From positions 1 through 45,168 of the forward strand of contig NZ_JACBGN010000028.1 in the NCBI RefSeq assembly GCF_013401435.1: 45,168 nucleotides of DNA, given 5' to 3'. The stretch's first letter is position 1. The number at the start of each line of letters is the position of its first letter. This DNA comes from Streptomyces sp. BR123 (GTDB lineage: Bacteria; Actinomycetota; Actinomycetes; Streptomycetales; Streptomycetaceae). The notes below the pieces were generated by a model. It saw only the letters and a list, made by a program, of their open reading frames with translations. It made no database searches and was not told where the DNA came from. Shown here piece after piece: positions 32,975-42,065 of the stretch. Made by a program: the position numbers and the translations under genes.

Positions 32975-33910
32975 ATGCCGACCACCGTCCTGTACTGCTC
33001 CGATCCGCTGAACGAGCGCCGGGTCGACGCCCACTTCGCGACGGAGGCCAGGCAGCTGCGCGCCGACGGCGCCGCCGTCCACCTCGTCGACCACGACGCG
33101 CTGACGGCCGGGGACGCCGAACGCTCCGTCTCCCGCGTGCCCGCGGGGGCGGGACCGCTGTGGTACCGCGGCTGGATGCTCCCCGCCGACCGGTACGCCC
33201 AGCTCGACGCGGCACTGCGGCTGCGCGGCGCCCGGCTCCTCACCGACCCGTCCCGCTACCGGCGCGCCCACGAACTGCCCGGCTGGTACGCCACGTTCGC
33301 CGAGCTCACCCCGGCCAGCCGCTGGCTTCCCGCCGCTCCGGGCCGCGCCCCGGAGCCGGAGCGGCTCGCGGCCCTGGCCGCCGGGCTGCCGGCCGGGGCC
33401 GCCGTGGTCAAGGACTACGTGAAGTCCCGCAAGCACGAGTGGGACGAGGCCTGCCACATCCCCGACCTCGCCGACCGAGCCGCCCTGCACCGTGTGGTCA
33501 GCCGATTCGTCGAACTCCAGGGCGATTTCCTCGCGGGCGGCGTCGTCCTGCGCGCCTTCGAGCCGTTCGGCGTACCCGGGCCGGGACCGGACGCGGCGCC
33601 CGGGGAGATCCGCGTGTGGTGGCGGGACGGTGCCCCGCGGCTGGTCACCCCGCATCCCGACGGCCCGGCCGGAGCCTGCGCGGTACCGGGCGGGGCCGGA
33701 GGCGGAGCGCAGCCCGGCCTGCCGGATCTCGGACCGGTGCGCGCCGCCGTCGAGGCGTTGGGCTGCCCCTTCGTCACGACCGACCTCGCACTGCGCGCCG
33801 ACGGCGTCTGGCGGGTCGTCGAAGTGGGTGACGCACAGGTGAGCGATGTCCATCGCGATGTCGATCCGGCGGCCTTCGCACGGCTGTTGACGACCGACCG
33901 GCGCTCCTGA
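32975..33910 (+). CDS. ATP-grasp domain protein
   Basis: 311 residues. It starts TTVLYCSDPLNERRVDAHFA, then WYRGWMLPADRY and LLTDPSRYRRAHELPGWYAT. AAVVKDYVKSRKHEWDEACH carries the nucleotide-binding Lys of the ATP-grasp lid, and the C terminus has CPFVTTDLALRADGVWRVVE followed by VGDAQVSDVH, the metal-binding E-x-G-D-x-x-V block of the DUF4343-type ATP-grasp proteins. These are predicted carboxylate-amine ligases with unknown substrates. It lies 41 bp after the small secreted protein gene and 32 bp before the acetyltransferase on the same strand, so it may be co-transcribed. Confidence 0.78.
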   Translation: MPTTVLYCSDPLNERRVDAHFATEARQLRADGAAVHLVDHDALTAGDAERSVSRVPAGAGPLWYRGWMLPADRYAQLDAALRLRGARLLTDPSRYRRAHELPGWYATFAELTPASRWLPAAPGRAPEPERLAALAAGLPAGAAVVKDYVKSRKHEWDEACHIPDLADRAALHRVVSRFVELQGDFLAGGVVLRAFEPFGVPGPGPDAAPGEIRVWWRDGAPRLVTPHPDGPAGACAVPGGAGGGAQPGLPDLGPVRAAVEALGCPFVTTDLALRADGVWRVVEVGDAQVSDVHRDVDPAAFARLLTTDRRS

Positions 33911-33942
33911 CGGCCTCTCGCGCATCTGGTACAACACGGCAC

Positions 33943-34806
33943 ATGACGGGATTCGAGATCACCGGCGCGAGTGCCGCCGACATGGAACTGATGCGCGCCT
34001 GGGCCGATGCCGAGGGCTGGAACCCGGGCGACTCCGACCGGTTCGCGTTCGCGGTCGCCGATCCGGGGGGCTTCCTCATCGGCCGGGTCGCCGGCGAACC
34101 GGCGGCCTGCATCTCGGCCGTGCGGTACGGGTCCGGCTTCGGGTTCATCGGCTTCTACATCGCGAACCCCTCCTTCCGCGGCCAGGGGTACGGGCTCCGG
34201 CTCTGGAACGCCGGCATGGACCGGCTGGCCGGACGGCTCGTCGGCCTCGACGGGGTGGTCGAACAGCAGGACAACTACCGGAAGTCCGGGTTCTTGCCGG
34301 CCTGGAACAACGTCCGACACGAGGGCCGGCCGCGTCCCGGGGGCCCCGGTGGCGCGGGTACGGGCGCCGGCGGGTTCGAGGTGGTCGATGCCGCCGCGCT
34401 GCCCTTCGGCCTGCTCGCCGCGTACGACCGCCGGTTCTTTCCCGAGGCCCGCGACTCCTTCCTGTCCGCCTGGACCGCGCTGCCCGGGCGGACGGCCCTC
34501 GCCGCCTTCCGGGACGGCCGGATCGAGGGCCTCGGCGTGGTCCGCCCGTGCAGCGGGGCCTCCCGGATCGGCCCCCTGTACGCGTCCACCCCGCAGATCG
34601 CGGCCTCGCTGCTGCACCGGCTCGCCGAGCACACCCCGGACGGGGTGGTCGCCGTGGACGTCCCCGACGTGAACAGGGCCGCCACGGAGCTCGTGGCGGC
34701 CCTCGGCCTGGTGCCCGTCTTCGAGGCCGCCCGCATGTACACGGGGCCGGCGCCGGACCTCGAACTGTCCGGGCTGTACGGGGTGACGAGTCTCGAACTG
34801 GGCTGA
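33943..34806 (+). CDS. GNAT family N-acetyltransferase, two-domain (YitH-like)
   Basis: 287 residues. The N-terminal GNAT domain has FEITGASAADMELMRAWADA, GRVAGEPAACISAVRYGSGF, GFIGFYIANPSFRGQGYGLR (acetyl-CoA pyrophosphate loop R-G-Q-G-Y-G) and LDGVVEQQDNYRKSGF. The C-terminal half (about 145-287) with FEVVDAAALPFGLLAAYDRR, FFPEARDSFLSAWTALPGRT and LVAALGLVPVFEAARMYTGP matches the second domain of YitH/DUF1248-type acetyltransferases. The substrate is unknown. It is the last of a three-gene run on the plus strand and faces the SSI gene convergently. Confidence 0.85.
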   Translation: MTGFEITGASAADMELMRAWADAEGWNPGDSDRFAFAVADPGGFLIGRVAGEPAACISAVRYGSGFGFIGFYIANPSFRGQGYGLRLWNAGMDRLAGRLVGLDGVVEQQDNYRKSGFLPAWNNVRHEGRPRPGGPGGAGTGAGGFEVVDAAALPFGLLAAYDRRFFPEARDSFLSAWTALPGRTALAAFRDGRIEGLGVVRPCSGASRIGPLYASTPQIAASLLHRLAEHTPDGVVAVDVPDVNRAATELVAALGLVPVFEAARMYTGPAPDLELSGLYGVTSLELG

Positions 34807-34948
34807 CGGCCCACGTCGGTTGTCCGGGTACGTGCCGGGGCCGGGCAGCCGAGGCCCGCCGGGAACCCGCGGGCCGGTCGACGGGGCCGATCCGCTGCGG
34901 CCCGGGCGGCGGTCGCACGGCGCCGCCCGGGCCACCCGGCGCGCCCGG

Positions 34949-35392
34949 TCAGAAGTCGAACAGGGTGCCGCTGCTGTACCGCATGGCGCACGGGTTGGCG
35001 AAGGTGTACGAGTACGTGATCCGTCGGCCCTGCCAGACCCCGTCGGCGGTGACCGTCATGGGGTTCCACTCCCTCGTGCAGTCGACCCCGGGCAGGGGTT
35101 CGGCGACCGCGTCCAGCCGGTCGGCGTGCGCGCGCAGTTCGGCGCAGGCGGCGGCCGGGGACGGGTGGGTGCCGCGCGGGACGGGCGAGCAGGACAGGGT
35201 CACCGCGCGCAGCGCCGTGCCGTACCCGGGGTCCTCCCCGGGGGTGACGGCGAGGACGAGGGCGGAGGGGGCGTAGACGCTCTCGGTGCCGGTCGGCGCG
35301 GCGTCGGCGGTTCCGGGCCAGGCCAGCGCGGTGAGCGCGGTGAGCGCCATGGCGGAGGAACCGAGGCCGAGACTCCGTGCGATGGACCGCAT
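34949..35392 (-). CDS. Subtilisin inhibitor-like secreted protease inhibitor (SSI family)
   Basis: 147-residue precursor. Signal peptide MRSIARSLGLGSSAMALTAL, then TALAWPGTADA. The mature domain has APSALVLAVTPGED, LRAVTLSCSPVPRGTHPSPA, AACAELRAHADRLDAV, VDCTREWNPMTVTADGVWQG, YSYTFANPCAM and a terminal Phe. Four cysteines pair as in SSI. The reactive-site loop reads C-T-R-E, placing Arg at P1 (SSI itself has Met), so trypsin-like proteases are the predicted targets, as for many Streptomyces SSI-like proteins. Ribosome site AAGGAG precedes the ATG. The protein is exported and may control secreted proteases during differentiation. Confidence 0.92.
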   Translation of the reverse strand: MRSIARSLGLGSSAMALTALTALAWPGTADAAPTGTESVYAPSALVLAVTPGEDPGYGTALRAVTLSCSPVPRGTHPSPAAACAELRAHADRLDAVAEPLPGVDCTREWNPMTVTADGVWQGRRITYSYTFANPCAMRYSSGTLFDF

Positions 35393-35619
35393 TTCGAACT
35401 CCTTGGGGTGGGCGCTTCGGATAGCGGACAGGAGTCTTGCCGACCCGGGCGTCGAACGCCCGCCCGCACCGTGCTTTTTCGTCACCGTTCGTGAGTGAAT
35501 GCATGCAGTCCGCAGCCGTGCGAGGGCGCTGACCTGTGCGGAAGCAGGCCTTCGAAACGGCCGAACACACACGCTGAAACCTTTGTCCAGCGGGCCTGGC
35601 CGGGTGGTTTACACCGTGT

Positions 35620-36084
35620 TCACAAACCTGCTCCCGCGTGGGGGGCGTACAGGTCGAGCAGTCGGGTCCGGGTCTGCTGGAGGCGCATCGCGAGCACCCG
35701 TCCGACCCAGTGTCCGACGGCGGAGCCGAAGGCGGGGTCGGCGTCCATGAGCATCCGCACGGCGGTCGCGTCGAACTCGTACGCGCGCACCGGCGTCATC
35801 GCCTCCGCGCTGAGCTGCCAGACGTACGGCGGGAACAGCCAGGACCAGCCCACCAGCTCCCCGGGGCCGAGGTTCTCCACGGGGGCGGGCCGCCGGCGAC
35901 CGGAGACGGGGATCTGCAGGGTCACCGTGCCCGAGCGCACGATCCAGAACGACTCGGACGGAGTGCCCTCGTCGAAGATCCGCGCGCCCTCGGCAAAGTT
36001 GACCTCGCGCGCGTGGGACATCAGCCGGCCGCGGTGTTCGGCGGAGAGGACTGCGGCGATTCGGATGGGGGAAGGTGTGCTCAC
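35620..36084 (-). CDS. Stand-alone cyclic nucleotide-binding domain protein
   Basis: 154 residues, a single cNMP-type beta-barrel: FAEGARIFDEGTPSESFWIV, RSGTVTLQIPVSGRR, NLGPGELVGWSWLFPPYVWQ, LSAEAMTPVRAYEFDATAVR. The phosphate-binding cassette G-E-L-V-G-W-S replaces the usual G-E-x-x-A-L/R-A, so canonical cAMP binding is doubtful. A C-terminal helix (RVLAMRLQQTRTRLLDLY) is present, but there is no helix-turn-helix, so it is not a Crp-type activator. A sensor or partner role is inferred. It starts with ATG 36084 and shares its strand with the small hypothetical gene upstream. Confidence 0.78.
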   Translation of the reverse strand: MSTPSPIRIAAVLSAEHRGRLMSHAREVNFAEGARIFDEGTPSESFWIVRSGTVTLQIPVSGRRRPAPVENLGPGELVGWSWLFPPYVWQLSAEAMTPVRAYEFDATAVRMLMDADPAFGSAVGHWVGRVLAMRLQQTRTRLLDLYAPHAGAGL

Positions 36085-36169
36085 GACGGCCTCCGATCAG
36101 GGCCCCCCGCTAACCCCAGTGTGGCCGACACCCGCGCGAATGCAGCCGGCGGCGGCAGCACTGTTTGCT

Positions 36170-36472
36170 TCAGTCCTCGGCGCCGGCCTCCAGACAGGCC
36201 AGCTCCATCGCGTCGAGCACCGCCTCGTGGCTGCGCCGGCTCAGCTCGGCCACGCTCTCGATCTGCGCCGTCGCCCAGGACGCCAACGTCATCACCAGGA
36301 CGCGCAGCCCGTCCGTGCCGTGCTCGGCGAGGATCTCGTCGGCCACGGCCATCGCGTCCTCGGGCACCTGTTCCGGCGGCTCCAGTCCGGCCAGGCCCCG
36401 CAGCATGACCAGGGTGCGGCGGGAGATCTCCGGGGTCATCCTCGCCAGCCGCAGGTCCTCTTCCTCGTCCAC
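36170..36472 (-). CDS. Small helical hypothetical protein
   Basis: About 100 residues, acidic and helical: MTPEISRRTLVMLRGLAGLE, PPEQVPEDAMAVADEILAEH, GTDGLRVLVMTLASWATAQI, ESVAELSRRSHEAVLDAMEL. No signal peptide or known motif. The start is uncertain: GTG 36472 gives the extra DEEEDLRLAR segment, ATG 36439 is the alternative, and neither has a strong ribosome site. It lies 85 bp upstream of the cyclic-nucleotide-binding gene on the same strand and could be its partner. Confidence 0.6.
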   Translation of the reverse strand: MDEEEDLRLARMTPEISRRTLVMLRGLAGLEPPEQVPEDAMAVADEILAEHGTDGLRVLVMTLASWATAQIESVAELSRRSHEAVLDAMELACLEAGAED

Positions 36473-36671
36473 CGGCCCCGCCGCCTTCCCGTCGTCCGCC
36501 CTCGCCCGATCCCTGCAGGGCACCGTAGAGGCCGGCGGCCGCGCGCGCGGGGGTTTCGGCCGGGCCGGCTCCGGGAAAACCGGGGTCCGTACGGGTTCCC
36601 CGGATGTCGACCGGCCGGTAACTTGTCCGCGGCAGTCGCCCGCCCGGGTGGCCCGATCCGGCAGGAGCCCG

Positions 36672-38639
36672 ATGAGAAGCCGCTTTGCGCGCCCCTTGCT
36701 CACCACCGTTCTGCTCCTCGGGTCGGCCCTGACGGCGGTCGCCGCCCCGACCGCGGCCGTCGCCGCTCCGGCGGCCCCGGCGGCGGAGCACGCCCGGCCG
36801 GCGGACCGAGACCGCGCCGTGGAGGAGGCTCCGGCCGAGAGCTGGACGCCGCCGCTGTCCACGCGGGGCCGGTACATCGTCGACGCGCACGGCAACCGCT
36901 TCCGCCTGCGCTCCGGCAACTGGGACGGCGCCCAGGGCTCCTGGACCGGCTCCGGCGACCGCAACGATCCCGCACACCACCACTCCGGGCAGAACGCGCA
37001 CGGGATCCCGCTGGGCCTGGACCGGGTGCCGCTGCCCACCCTGCTGGCGGACTTCCGCGCCCTCGGCCTCAACAGCATCCGGCTGCCCTTCTCGAACGAG
37101 ATGCTCCGCACGACCGAGCCCGTCCCCGACGCGGCGGTCGCCGCGAACCCGGCCCTGCGCGGACGGACCCCGCTCCAGGTGTTCGACTCCGTCGTTGCCG
37201 CGCTCACCGACGCAGGCTTCGCGGTCATCCTCAACAACCACACCGTCACCACCCGCTGGTGTTGCGGCCTCGACGGCAACGAGCGCTGGAACAGCGGCCG
37301 CACCACCGCCCAGTGGGCCGACGACTGGGTCTTCCTGGCCCGCCGCTACCGCGACAACCCGCGCGTGGTCGGCGCCGACCTCTACAACGAGGTCCGCCGC
37401 GACACCTTCGACGACCCCAACTGGGGTCTCGGCGACAACCACGACTGGCACGCCGCCGCCCAGCAGGCCGGCGACCGGATCCTCGCCGAGGCCAACCCGG
37501 ACCTGCTCATCGTGGTCGAGGGCATCAACTGGACCGGCATCCCCGTCAACGGCTTCCCGCACGGCCGCCCCGCCCTCACCCCCGTCCGCACCCTCTCCCA
37601 CACCCTCGTCGTCTCGAACAAGCTCGTGTACTCGGCCCACTTCTACGGCTACACGGGCCCCCGGCACAGCGGCGCGACCGGCCTGGGCGAGACCAGCGAC
37701 CCGCGCTACCAGGACCTGAGCCCCGCCGAGCTGCAGCAGGCCCTGTACGAGCAGGCCCTCTACGTCTCCGCCGAGACCGGCACGCACTTCACCGCGCCCG
37801 TCTGGATCAGCGAGTTCGGGATCGGCGCCGACGAGACGGGCGAGCGCCCGCGCGCCTGGTTCCCCCGCCTCACCGGCCTGCTGGCCGCCGCCGACGCCGA
37901 CTTCGCGTACTGGCCGCTGGTCGGCTGGAGCACCACCGCCCAGGGCGCTCCCGGCGGCGACACCTGGGCGGTCCTCCGCTACGACGCCGCGGGCCGCCGC
38001 TCCGGAGTGCTCGACGCCGCCGACTGGCGCACCGCGCCGTGGCACGCCCTCGCCACCGCCCCCGGGCGCACCGGAACCGTGCCCGCCACGCCCGGCTGGC
38101 ACCAGCTGACCACCGACCACCGCGACCACAACGCCTCCTTGCTGATCCGGGCCGGAGGCGACTGGGACAGCGGCGCCCGCAAGGCGGTCTGCCCCGACGG
38201 CTCCCGCCTCGCCGGCCTGTCCCACACGGGCGGCCGCGGCCTGTGCGCCGACACCGACCTGCGCGCCCCGGCCGACGCGCACACCGTCGTCCGCGACGAG
38301 TCCCACGTCCCGGCGGGCGGCGACTGGTCGACCGGGTACACCAAGTTCCAGTGCCCGGTCGGACAGTTCCTGATCGGCTACAGCCTGCGCGGCCGACAGG
38401 TGTCGGCGGCGCTGTGCGCACCGGCCCGCACCGCCCTCCCGGCCGGCGGGGGCCGCACGGTGTGGTTCGACCGCGGTGACGACCGCCCGGCGGGCGGCCC
38501 CGGCGGTGACTACGCCTCCGGCCACTACAAGGGCCAGTGCCTGCCCTCCGAGTACGCGGCGGGCATCGCCTTCACCACGCGCTTCGCCTCCCGCCCGTCC
38601 CCGGCGGCCCTGCTCTGCCGCCCCCTGCCGACCTCCTGA
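36672..38639 (+). CDS. Secreted glycoside hydrolase family 5 enzyme with threefold C-terminal repeat
   Basis: 655 residues. Sec signal MRSRFARPLLTTVLLLGSAL followed by an Ala-rich stretch. The GH5-type (cellulase family) catalytic domain spans about 60-450: LGLNSIRLPFSNEML, AGFAVILNNHTVTTRWCCG, ADLYNEVRRD with acid/base Glu at about 240, YSAHFYGYTG, and WISEFGIGADE with nucleophile Glu at about 381. The C-terminal 170 residues carry three related units with the signature GD[WY]-x-x-G-x-x-K-x-x-C and then G-x-S/A...LC (start points near 38158, 38320 and 38508). I do not recognise this repeat; a trefoil-like carbohydrate-binding module is possible. ATG 36672 follows AGGAG. Confidence 0.82.
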   Translation: MRSRFARPLLTTVLLLGSALTAVAAPTAAVAAPAAPAAEHARPADRDRAVEEAPAESWTPPLSTRGRYIVDAHGNRFRLRSGNWDGAQGSWTGSGDRNDPAHHHSGQNAHGIPLGLDRVPLPTLLADFRALGLNSIRLPFSNEMLRTTEPVPDAAVAANPALRGRTPLQVFDSVVAALTDAGFAVILNNHTVTTRWCCGLDGNERWNSGRTTAQWADDWVFLARRYRDNPRVVGADLYNEVRRDTFDDPNWGLGDNHDWHAAAQQAGDRILAEANPDLLIVVEGINWTGIPVNGFPHGRPALTPVRTLSHTLVVSNKLVYSAHFYGYTGPRHSGATGLGETSDPRYQDLSPAELQQALYEQALYVSAETGTHFTAPVWISEFGIGADETGERPRAWFPRLTGLLAAADADFAYWPLVGWSTTAQGAPGGDTWAVLRYDAAGRRSGVLDAADWRTAPWHALATAPGRTGTVPATPGWHQLTTDHRDHNASLLIRAGGDWDSGARKAVCPDGSRLAGLSHTGGRGLCADTDLRAPADAHTVVRDESHVPAGGDWSTGYTKFQCPVGQFLIGYSLRGRQVSAALCAPARTALPAGGGRTVWFDRGDDRPAGGPGGDYASGHYKGQCLPSEYAAGIAFTTRFASRPSPAALLCRPLPTS

Positions 38640-38826
38640 CCCGGTTGGCGCAGACGCCGCCGGGCAATTTCGCATCCAATACGCCAAGTACGGTGAACGG
38701 ACCGGTGAATCGGCCTAGGGTGCGCCCGTACGCACGGCCGGGGCGGGGCGGCGCCCGGTCCCGGCCACCGCACCGCGCACACCGATCGGGTGCACCCCGG
38801 TCGGGTCCACACGACCTGGGGGCCTC

Positions 38827-41559
38827 ATGCGCAGATCCACAGGGGCGGCGGCCGCGCTCGCCCTGTCACTGGTCGGGACCGCCGCGGGGGTCGGCCTCGG
38901 CCTCCTCCCGCAGGCGGCGGCCGTCACCCCACCCGTGGCCTTCACCGCCGACGCGCTGCCGACCTGGCAGCCCGACGGCGTCGTCTGGGCACTCGCCGAA
39001 GCCGGCGGGACGGTCTTCGCCGGCGGCACCTTCTCCGCCGTACGACCGCCCGAGGGCGGCTCCGGCACCGAGCAGCCCGCCGTGAACTTCGTCGCTCTCG
39101 ACGCGGCAACCGGCGCCCCGACGTCCTGCAGGCTGTCCTTCACCATCGCCTCGGGCACCGCCACGGTCCGCGCCCTCACCCTCTCTCCCGACAAGAAGAC
39201 CCTTTACGCCGGCGGCTACTTCGGGGCGGTCAACGGCACCCCCGTCTCCAGCCTGGCCGCCGTCGACGTGGCCACCTGCACCGTGAAGCCGTCCTTCCGT
39301 CCCGCCTTCGCGGCGACCGTACGCGCCCTGGCCGTCTCCGGCGACACCGTCTACGCGGGCGGCGACTTCCTGACCGTCGCCGGGCAGCCGCGCGAGCGGT
39401 TCGCCGCCGTCGCCGCGTCCGACGGCGCGCTGAAGCCCTTCCGGGCCGACGCGGACGAGCCGGGCCGGGCCGTCGAGGTCACCCCGGACGGCCGGGGCGT
39501 CGTCCTCGGCGGCGACTTCTTCACCGTCAACGGCACGAACAGCCACGCCTTGGCCGTGGTGGACGCCGCCAGCGGCGCGCTCACCAAGGCGTACCCGAAC
39601 TTCATCGAGACCAACTCCGTCGTCAAGGACATCGCGACCGACGCGACCGGCTTCTACACCGCCAACGAGGGCACCGGCGGCGGCGTCTTCGACGGCCGGA
39701 TCGCGCTCGACCTGTCGGACTTCGGCCAGCGCTGGCGCGACACCTGCCTCGGCGCCACGCAGGCCGTGCTCCCGTACCAGAGCGTGCTCTACAGCGCCTC
39801 GCACGCGCACGACTGCTCCGGTGTCGGCGAGTTCCCCGACGGACAGCGCCACCACCTGCTCGCCCAGCCGACCACCGGCACCGGCAAGCTGGGCTGGGCC
39901 CCTGACACCAACGACGGCATCGGCGAGGGCATCGGCCCGCGCGTGATGGCGGTCGCCTCCCGGGGCGGCGCCGAGTACCTGTGGGTCGGCGGTGAGTTCA
40001 CCACGGTCAACGGGGCGGCGCAGCAGAGCCTCACCCGGTTCGCCTCCACCGGGGACACCGGCGCGCCCACCACGCCCCTCGCGAGCGCGGCGAGTTTCCG
40101 GCCCGGCGAGGTGCAGGTCCGCTGGCGCACCAGCCTCGACCTCGACGACAGCACCCTCACCTACCGGATCCACCGGGGCGGCGCGGCCGACCCGATCGCC
40201 ACCGTCACCGCCGACTCGCTGTTCTTCAAGCGCCCGCAGGCGTCCTGGACCGACACCACCGTCACGCCCGGCCAGACGTACACGTACCGGGTCAGCGCCA
40301 CCGACGCGGCCGGCAACACCAGCGCCCTGTCGGCGACCGCGACCGTGACCGTGCCGCAGTCGGCCGACGCCTACGCGGACCGCGTCCGCTCCGACGGCGC
40401 CCAGCTGTACTGGCGCTACGACGACACCGTCCTGCCGTACGCCGCCGACTCCTCGGCCGGCGGCAACCAGAACGGCGTGCACCACAATGCCCCGGCTCTG
40501 CGCCGGACCCCGGCCGCGGTCTCGGGCGCGAGCACGGCGATCGGCTTCAACGGCACGGACACCCGCATCTACGGGGACCGCCGCCAGACCGTCGGCGGCA
40601 GCTACTCCGTGGAGACCTGGTTCAGGACCGGCACCACCCGGGGCGGCAAGCTCGTCGGCTTCGGCAACAACCAGGCCCGCGGCAGCAGCCAGTACGACAA
40701 GCACGTGTACATGACCAACGACGGGCGCCTCGTCTACGGCGTCTACACCGGCGCCACCCGCACCATCACCACCAGCGGTGCCTACAACGACAACAAGTGG
40801 CACCACGTCGTCGCCACCCAGGGCCCCGGCGGCATGGCCCTGTACCTGGACGGCGTGCAGCAGGGCACCCTCGCCGTCACCACGCACGAGAACTATGCCG
40901 GCTACTGGCACGCCGGCGGCGACAGCCTCGGCGGCTGGCCGAACCGCCCGACCGGCGAGTTCTGGGCCGGGCAGCTCGACGAGACCGCCGTCTACGGCAG
41001 CGTGCTGAGCCCGGCACAGGTCCAGAACCACTACACCCTGGCCTCCGCCCCCGCCGACACCGTCGTCCGGGTCACCGCCGCCGAGGACACGTACGCGAAC
41101 GCCGGCGCCCCGGACACCAACTACGGCACGTCCGGGTCGCTCGCCGTGCGCGGCACCCCGCTCTACCAGAGCCACCTGCGCTTCGACCTGCCCGCCGCGC
41201 CGGCGGGCACGGCCCTGAAGTCGGCCGTGCTGTCCGTGAAGACCAGCACGATGAGCGGAGCTGGCACCGCCGACACGGTGTCGGTGGTCCCGGTCACCGG
41301 AGCCTGGACCGAGAGCGGGACCACGTACGCCAACCGGCCCGCGCTCGGCGGCACCGCCGTCGGCAGCTTCGCCGGCGTCCCCGACGGCTCCGCGGTGCAC
41401 ACCACGGCGCTGTCCACGGCGGCCGTCGGGGCCGCGCTGGGCACCGGCTACGGCCTCGCCCTGACCGGCTCCGGCACGGACGCCCTGTGGCTGTGGTCCT
41501 CCGAGGCACAGGCCAACGAGGGGACGCCGCAGCTCACGCTGACCTTCGGCGCGCCGTAG
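38827..41559 (+). CDS. Secreted multidomain protein: beta-propeller, FnIII, LamG-like, DNRLRE
   Basis: 910 residues. Signal peptide MRRSTGAAAALALSLVGTAA. Residues about 35-420 are a propeller-like region with repeated YAGG-F-V-G units (FAGGTFSAV, YAGGYFGAVNG, YAGGDFLTVAG, LGGDFFTVNG, VGGEFTTVNG). A fibronectin type III domain follows (about 420-515, VQVRWRTSLDLDDS...YTYRVSATDAAGNTS). Next is a LamG/concanavalin-like domain (about 520-740, YSVETWFRTG, KWHHVVATQ, LYLDGVQQG). Last is a C-terminal DNRLRE-type module (about 745-910, EDTYANAGAPDTNYGTSGSL, RFDLPA). The set suggests polysaccharide or surface binding; no catalytic residues are evident. It is encoded 187 bp after the GH5 gene. Confidence 0.8.
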   Translation: MRRSTGAAAALALSLVGTAAGVGLGLLPQAAAVTPPVAFTADALPTWQPDGVVWALAEAGGTVFAGGTFSAVRPPEGGSGTEQPAVNFVALDAATGAPTSCRLSFTIASGTATVRALTLSPDKKTLYAGGYFGAVNGTPVSSLAAVDVATCTVKPSFRPAFAATVRALAVSGDTVYAGGDFLTVAGQPRERFAAVAASDGALKPFRADADEPGRAVEVTPDGRGVVLGGDFFTVNGTNSHALAVVDAASGALTKAYPNFIETNSVVKDIATDATGFYTANEGTGGGVFDGRIALDLSDFGQRWRDTCLGATQAVLPYQSVLYSASHAHDCSGVGEFPDGQRHHLLAQPTTGTGKLGWAPDTNDGIGEGIGPRVMAVASRGGAEYLWVGGEFTTVNGAAQQSLTRFASTGDTGAPTTPLASAASFRPGEVQVRWRTSLDLDDSTLTYRIHRGGAADPIATVTADSLFFKRPQASWTDTTVTPGQTYTYRVSATDAAGNTSALSATATVTVPQSADAYADRVRSDGAQLYWRYDDTVLPYAADSSAGGNQNGVHHNAPALRRTPAAVSGASTAIGFNGTDTRIYGDRRQTVGGSYSVETWFRTGTTRGGKLVGFGNNQARGSSQYDKHVYMTNDGRLVYGVYTGATRTITTSGAYNDNKWHHVVATQGPGGMALYLDGVQQGTLAVTTHENYAGYWHAGGDSLGGWPNRPTGEFWAGQLDETAVYGSVLSPAQVQNHYTLASAPADTVVRVTAAEDTYANAGAPDTNYGTSGSLAVRGTPLYQSHLRFDLPAAPAGTALKSAVLSVKTSTMSGAGTADTVSVVPVTGAWTESGTTYANRPALGGTAVGSFAGVPDGSAVHTTALSTAAVGAALGTGYGLALTGSGTDALWLWSSEAQANEGTPQLTLTFGAP

Positions 41560-41587
41560 CGGCGCCGGGCGCCGGGGGAGTACGTCC

Positions 41588-42001
41588 TCACCTGCCTCCC
41601 CCCAGGTCGTAGGTGAGGACGTACTCCACCGAGGTGTCGCCATGGCGGCACTCGAACGAACCCGACCCCGTCAGCCCGGCGAGCTCTCCCGTCCCCGAAC
41701 CCGGCACCACCTCGAAGCCGCACCGGGTGCCGCCGGCGTCGAAGGTGCCCTGCTCCTTCAGGACGAAGGCACCCTTGCGGCCGTCGACGGCGCCCGACAG
41801 CAGCTCCAGACCGGTGTACGAGCCGACGTTCTCCCCCGTGTACACGATCGTGTAGGTGCAGGTCGTCGCCTCCGCCTCGACGCCCCCGGCGAAGGAGTTC
41901 ACCACCGTGGCGCGGGCGATCCGCGGCACGGAGCCGGCCGGGCCGACCGGCTGCTCCTCCCAGTCGGAGAACGTGAAACGACCCGTGGTGCGGACGGACA
42001 T
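41588..42001 (-). CDS. DUF3224 domain protein
   Basis: 137 residues: RTTGRFTFSDWEEQPVGP, RIARATVVNSFAGGVEAEAT, CTYTIVYTGENVGSYTGLEL, GRKGAFVLKEQGTFDAGGTR, GELAGLTGSGSFECRHGDTS, VEYVLTYDL. It has the DUF3224 pattern (allene-oxide-cyclase-like barrel with F-x-G-x-x-x-GE, and G-S-F-V-L-x-x-x-G-x-F). Start ATG 42001 follows GGGAGG at 6 bp. It is divergent from a WYL regulator with a perfect 19-bp inverted repeat in between, so probably controlled by it. Function of the family is unknown. Confidence 0.85.
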   Translation of the reverse strand: MSVRTTGRFTFSDWEEQPVGPAGSVPRIARATVVNSFAGGVEAEATTCTYTIVYTGENVGSYTGLELLSGAVDGRKGAFVLKEQGTFDAGGTRCGFEVVPGSGTGELAGLTGSGSFECRHGDTSVEYVLTYDLGGGR

Positions 42002-42065
42002 GGGGTACCTCCCGGTGCTCGACGGGCCGGACGGGATCCAGTTCCCCGCCCGGCACGGAACCAGC

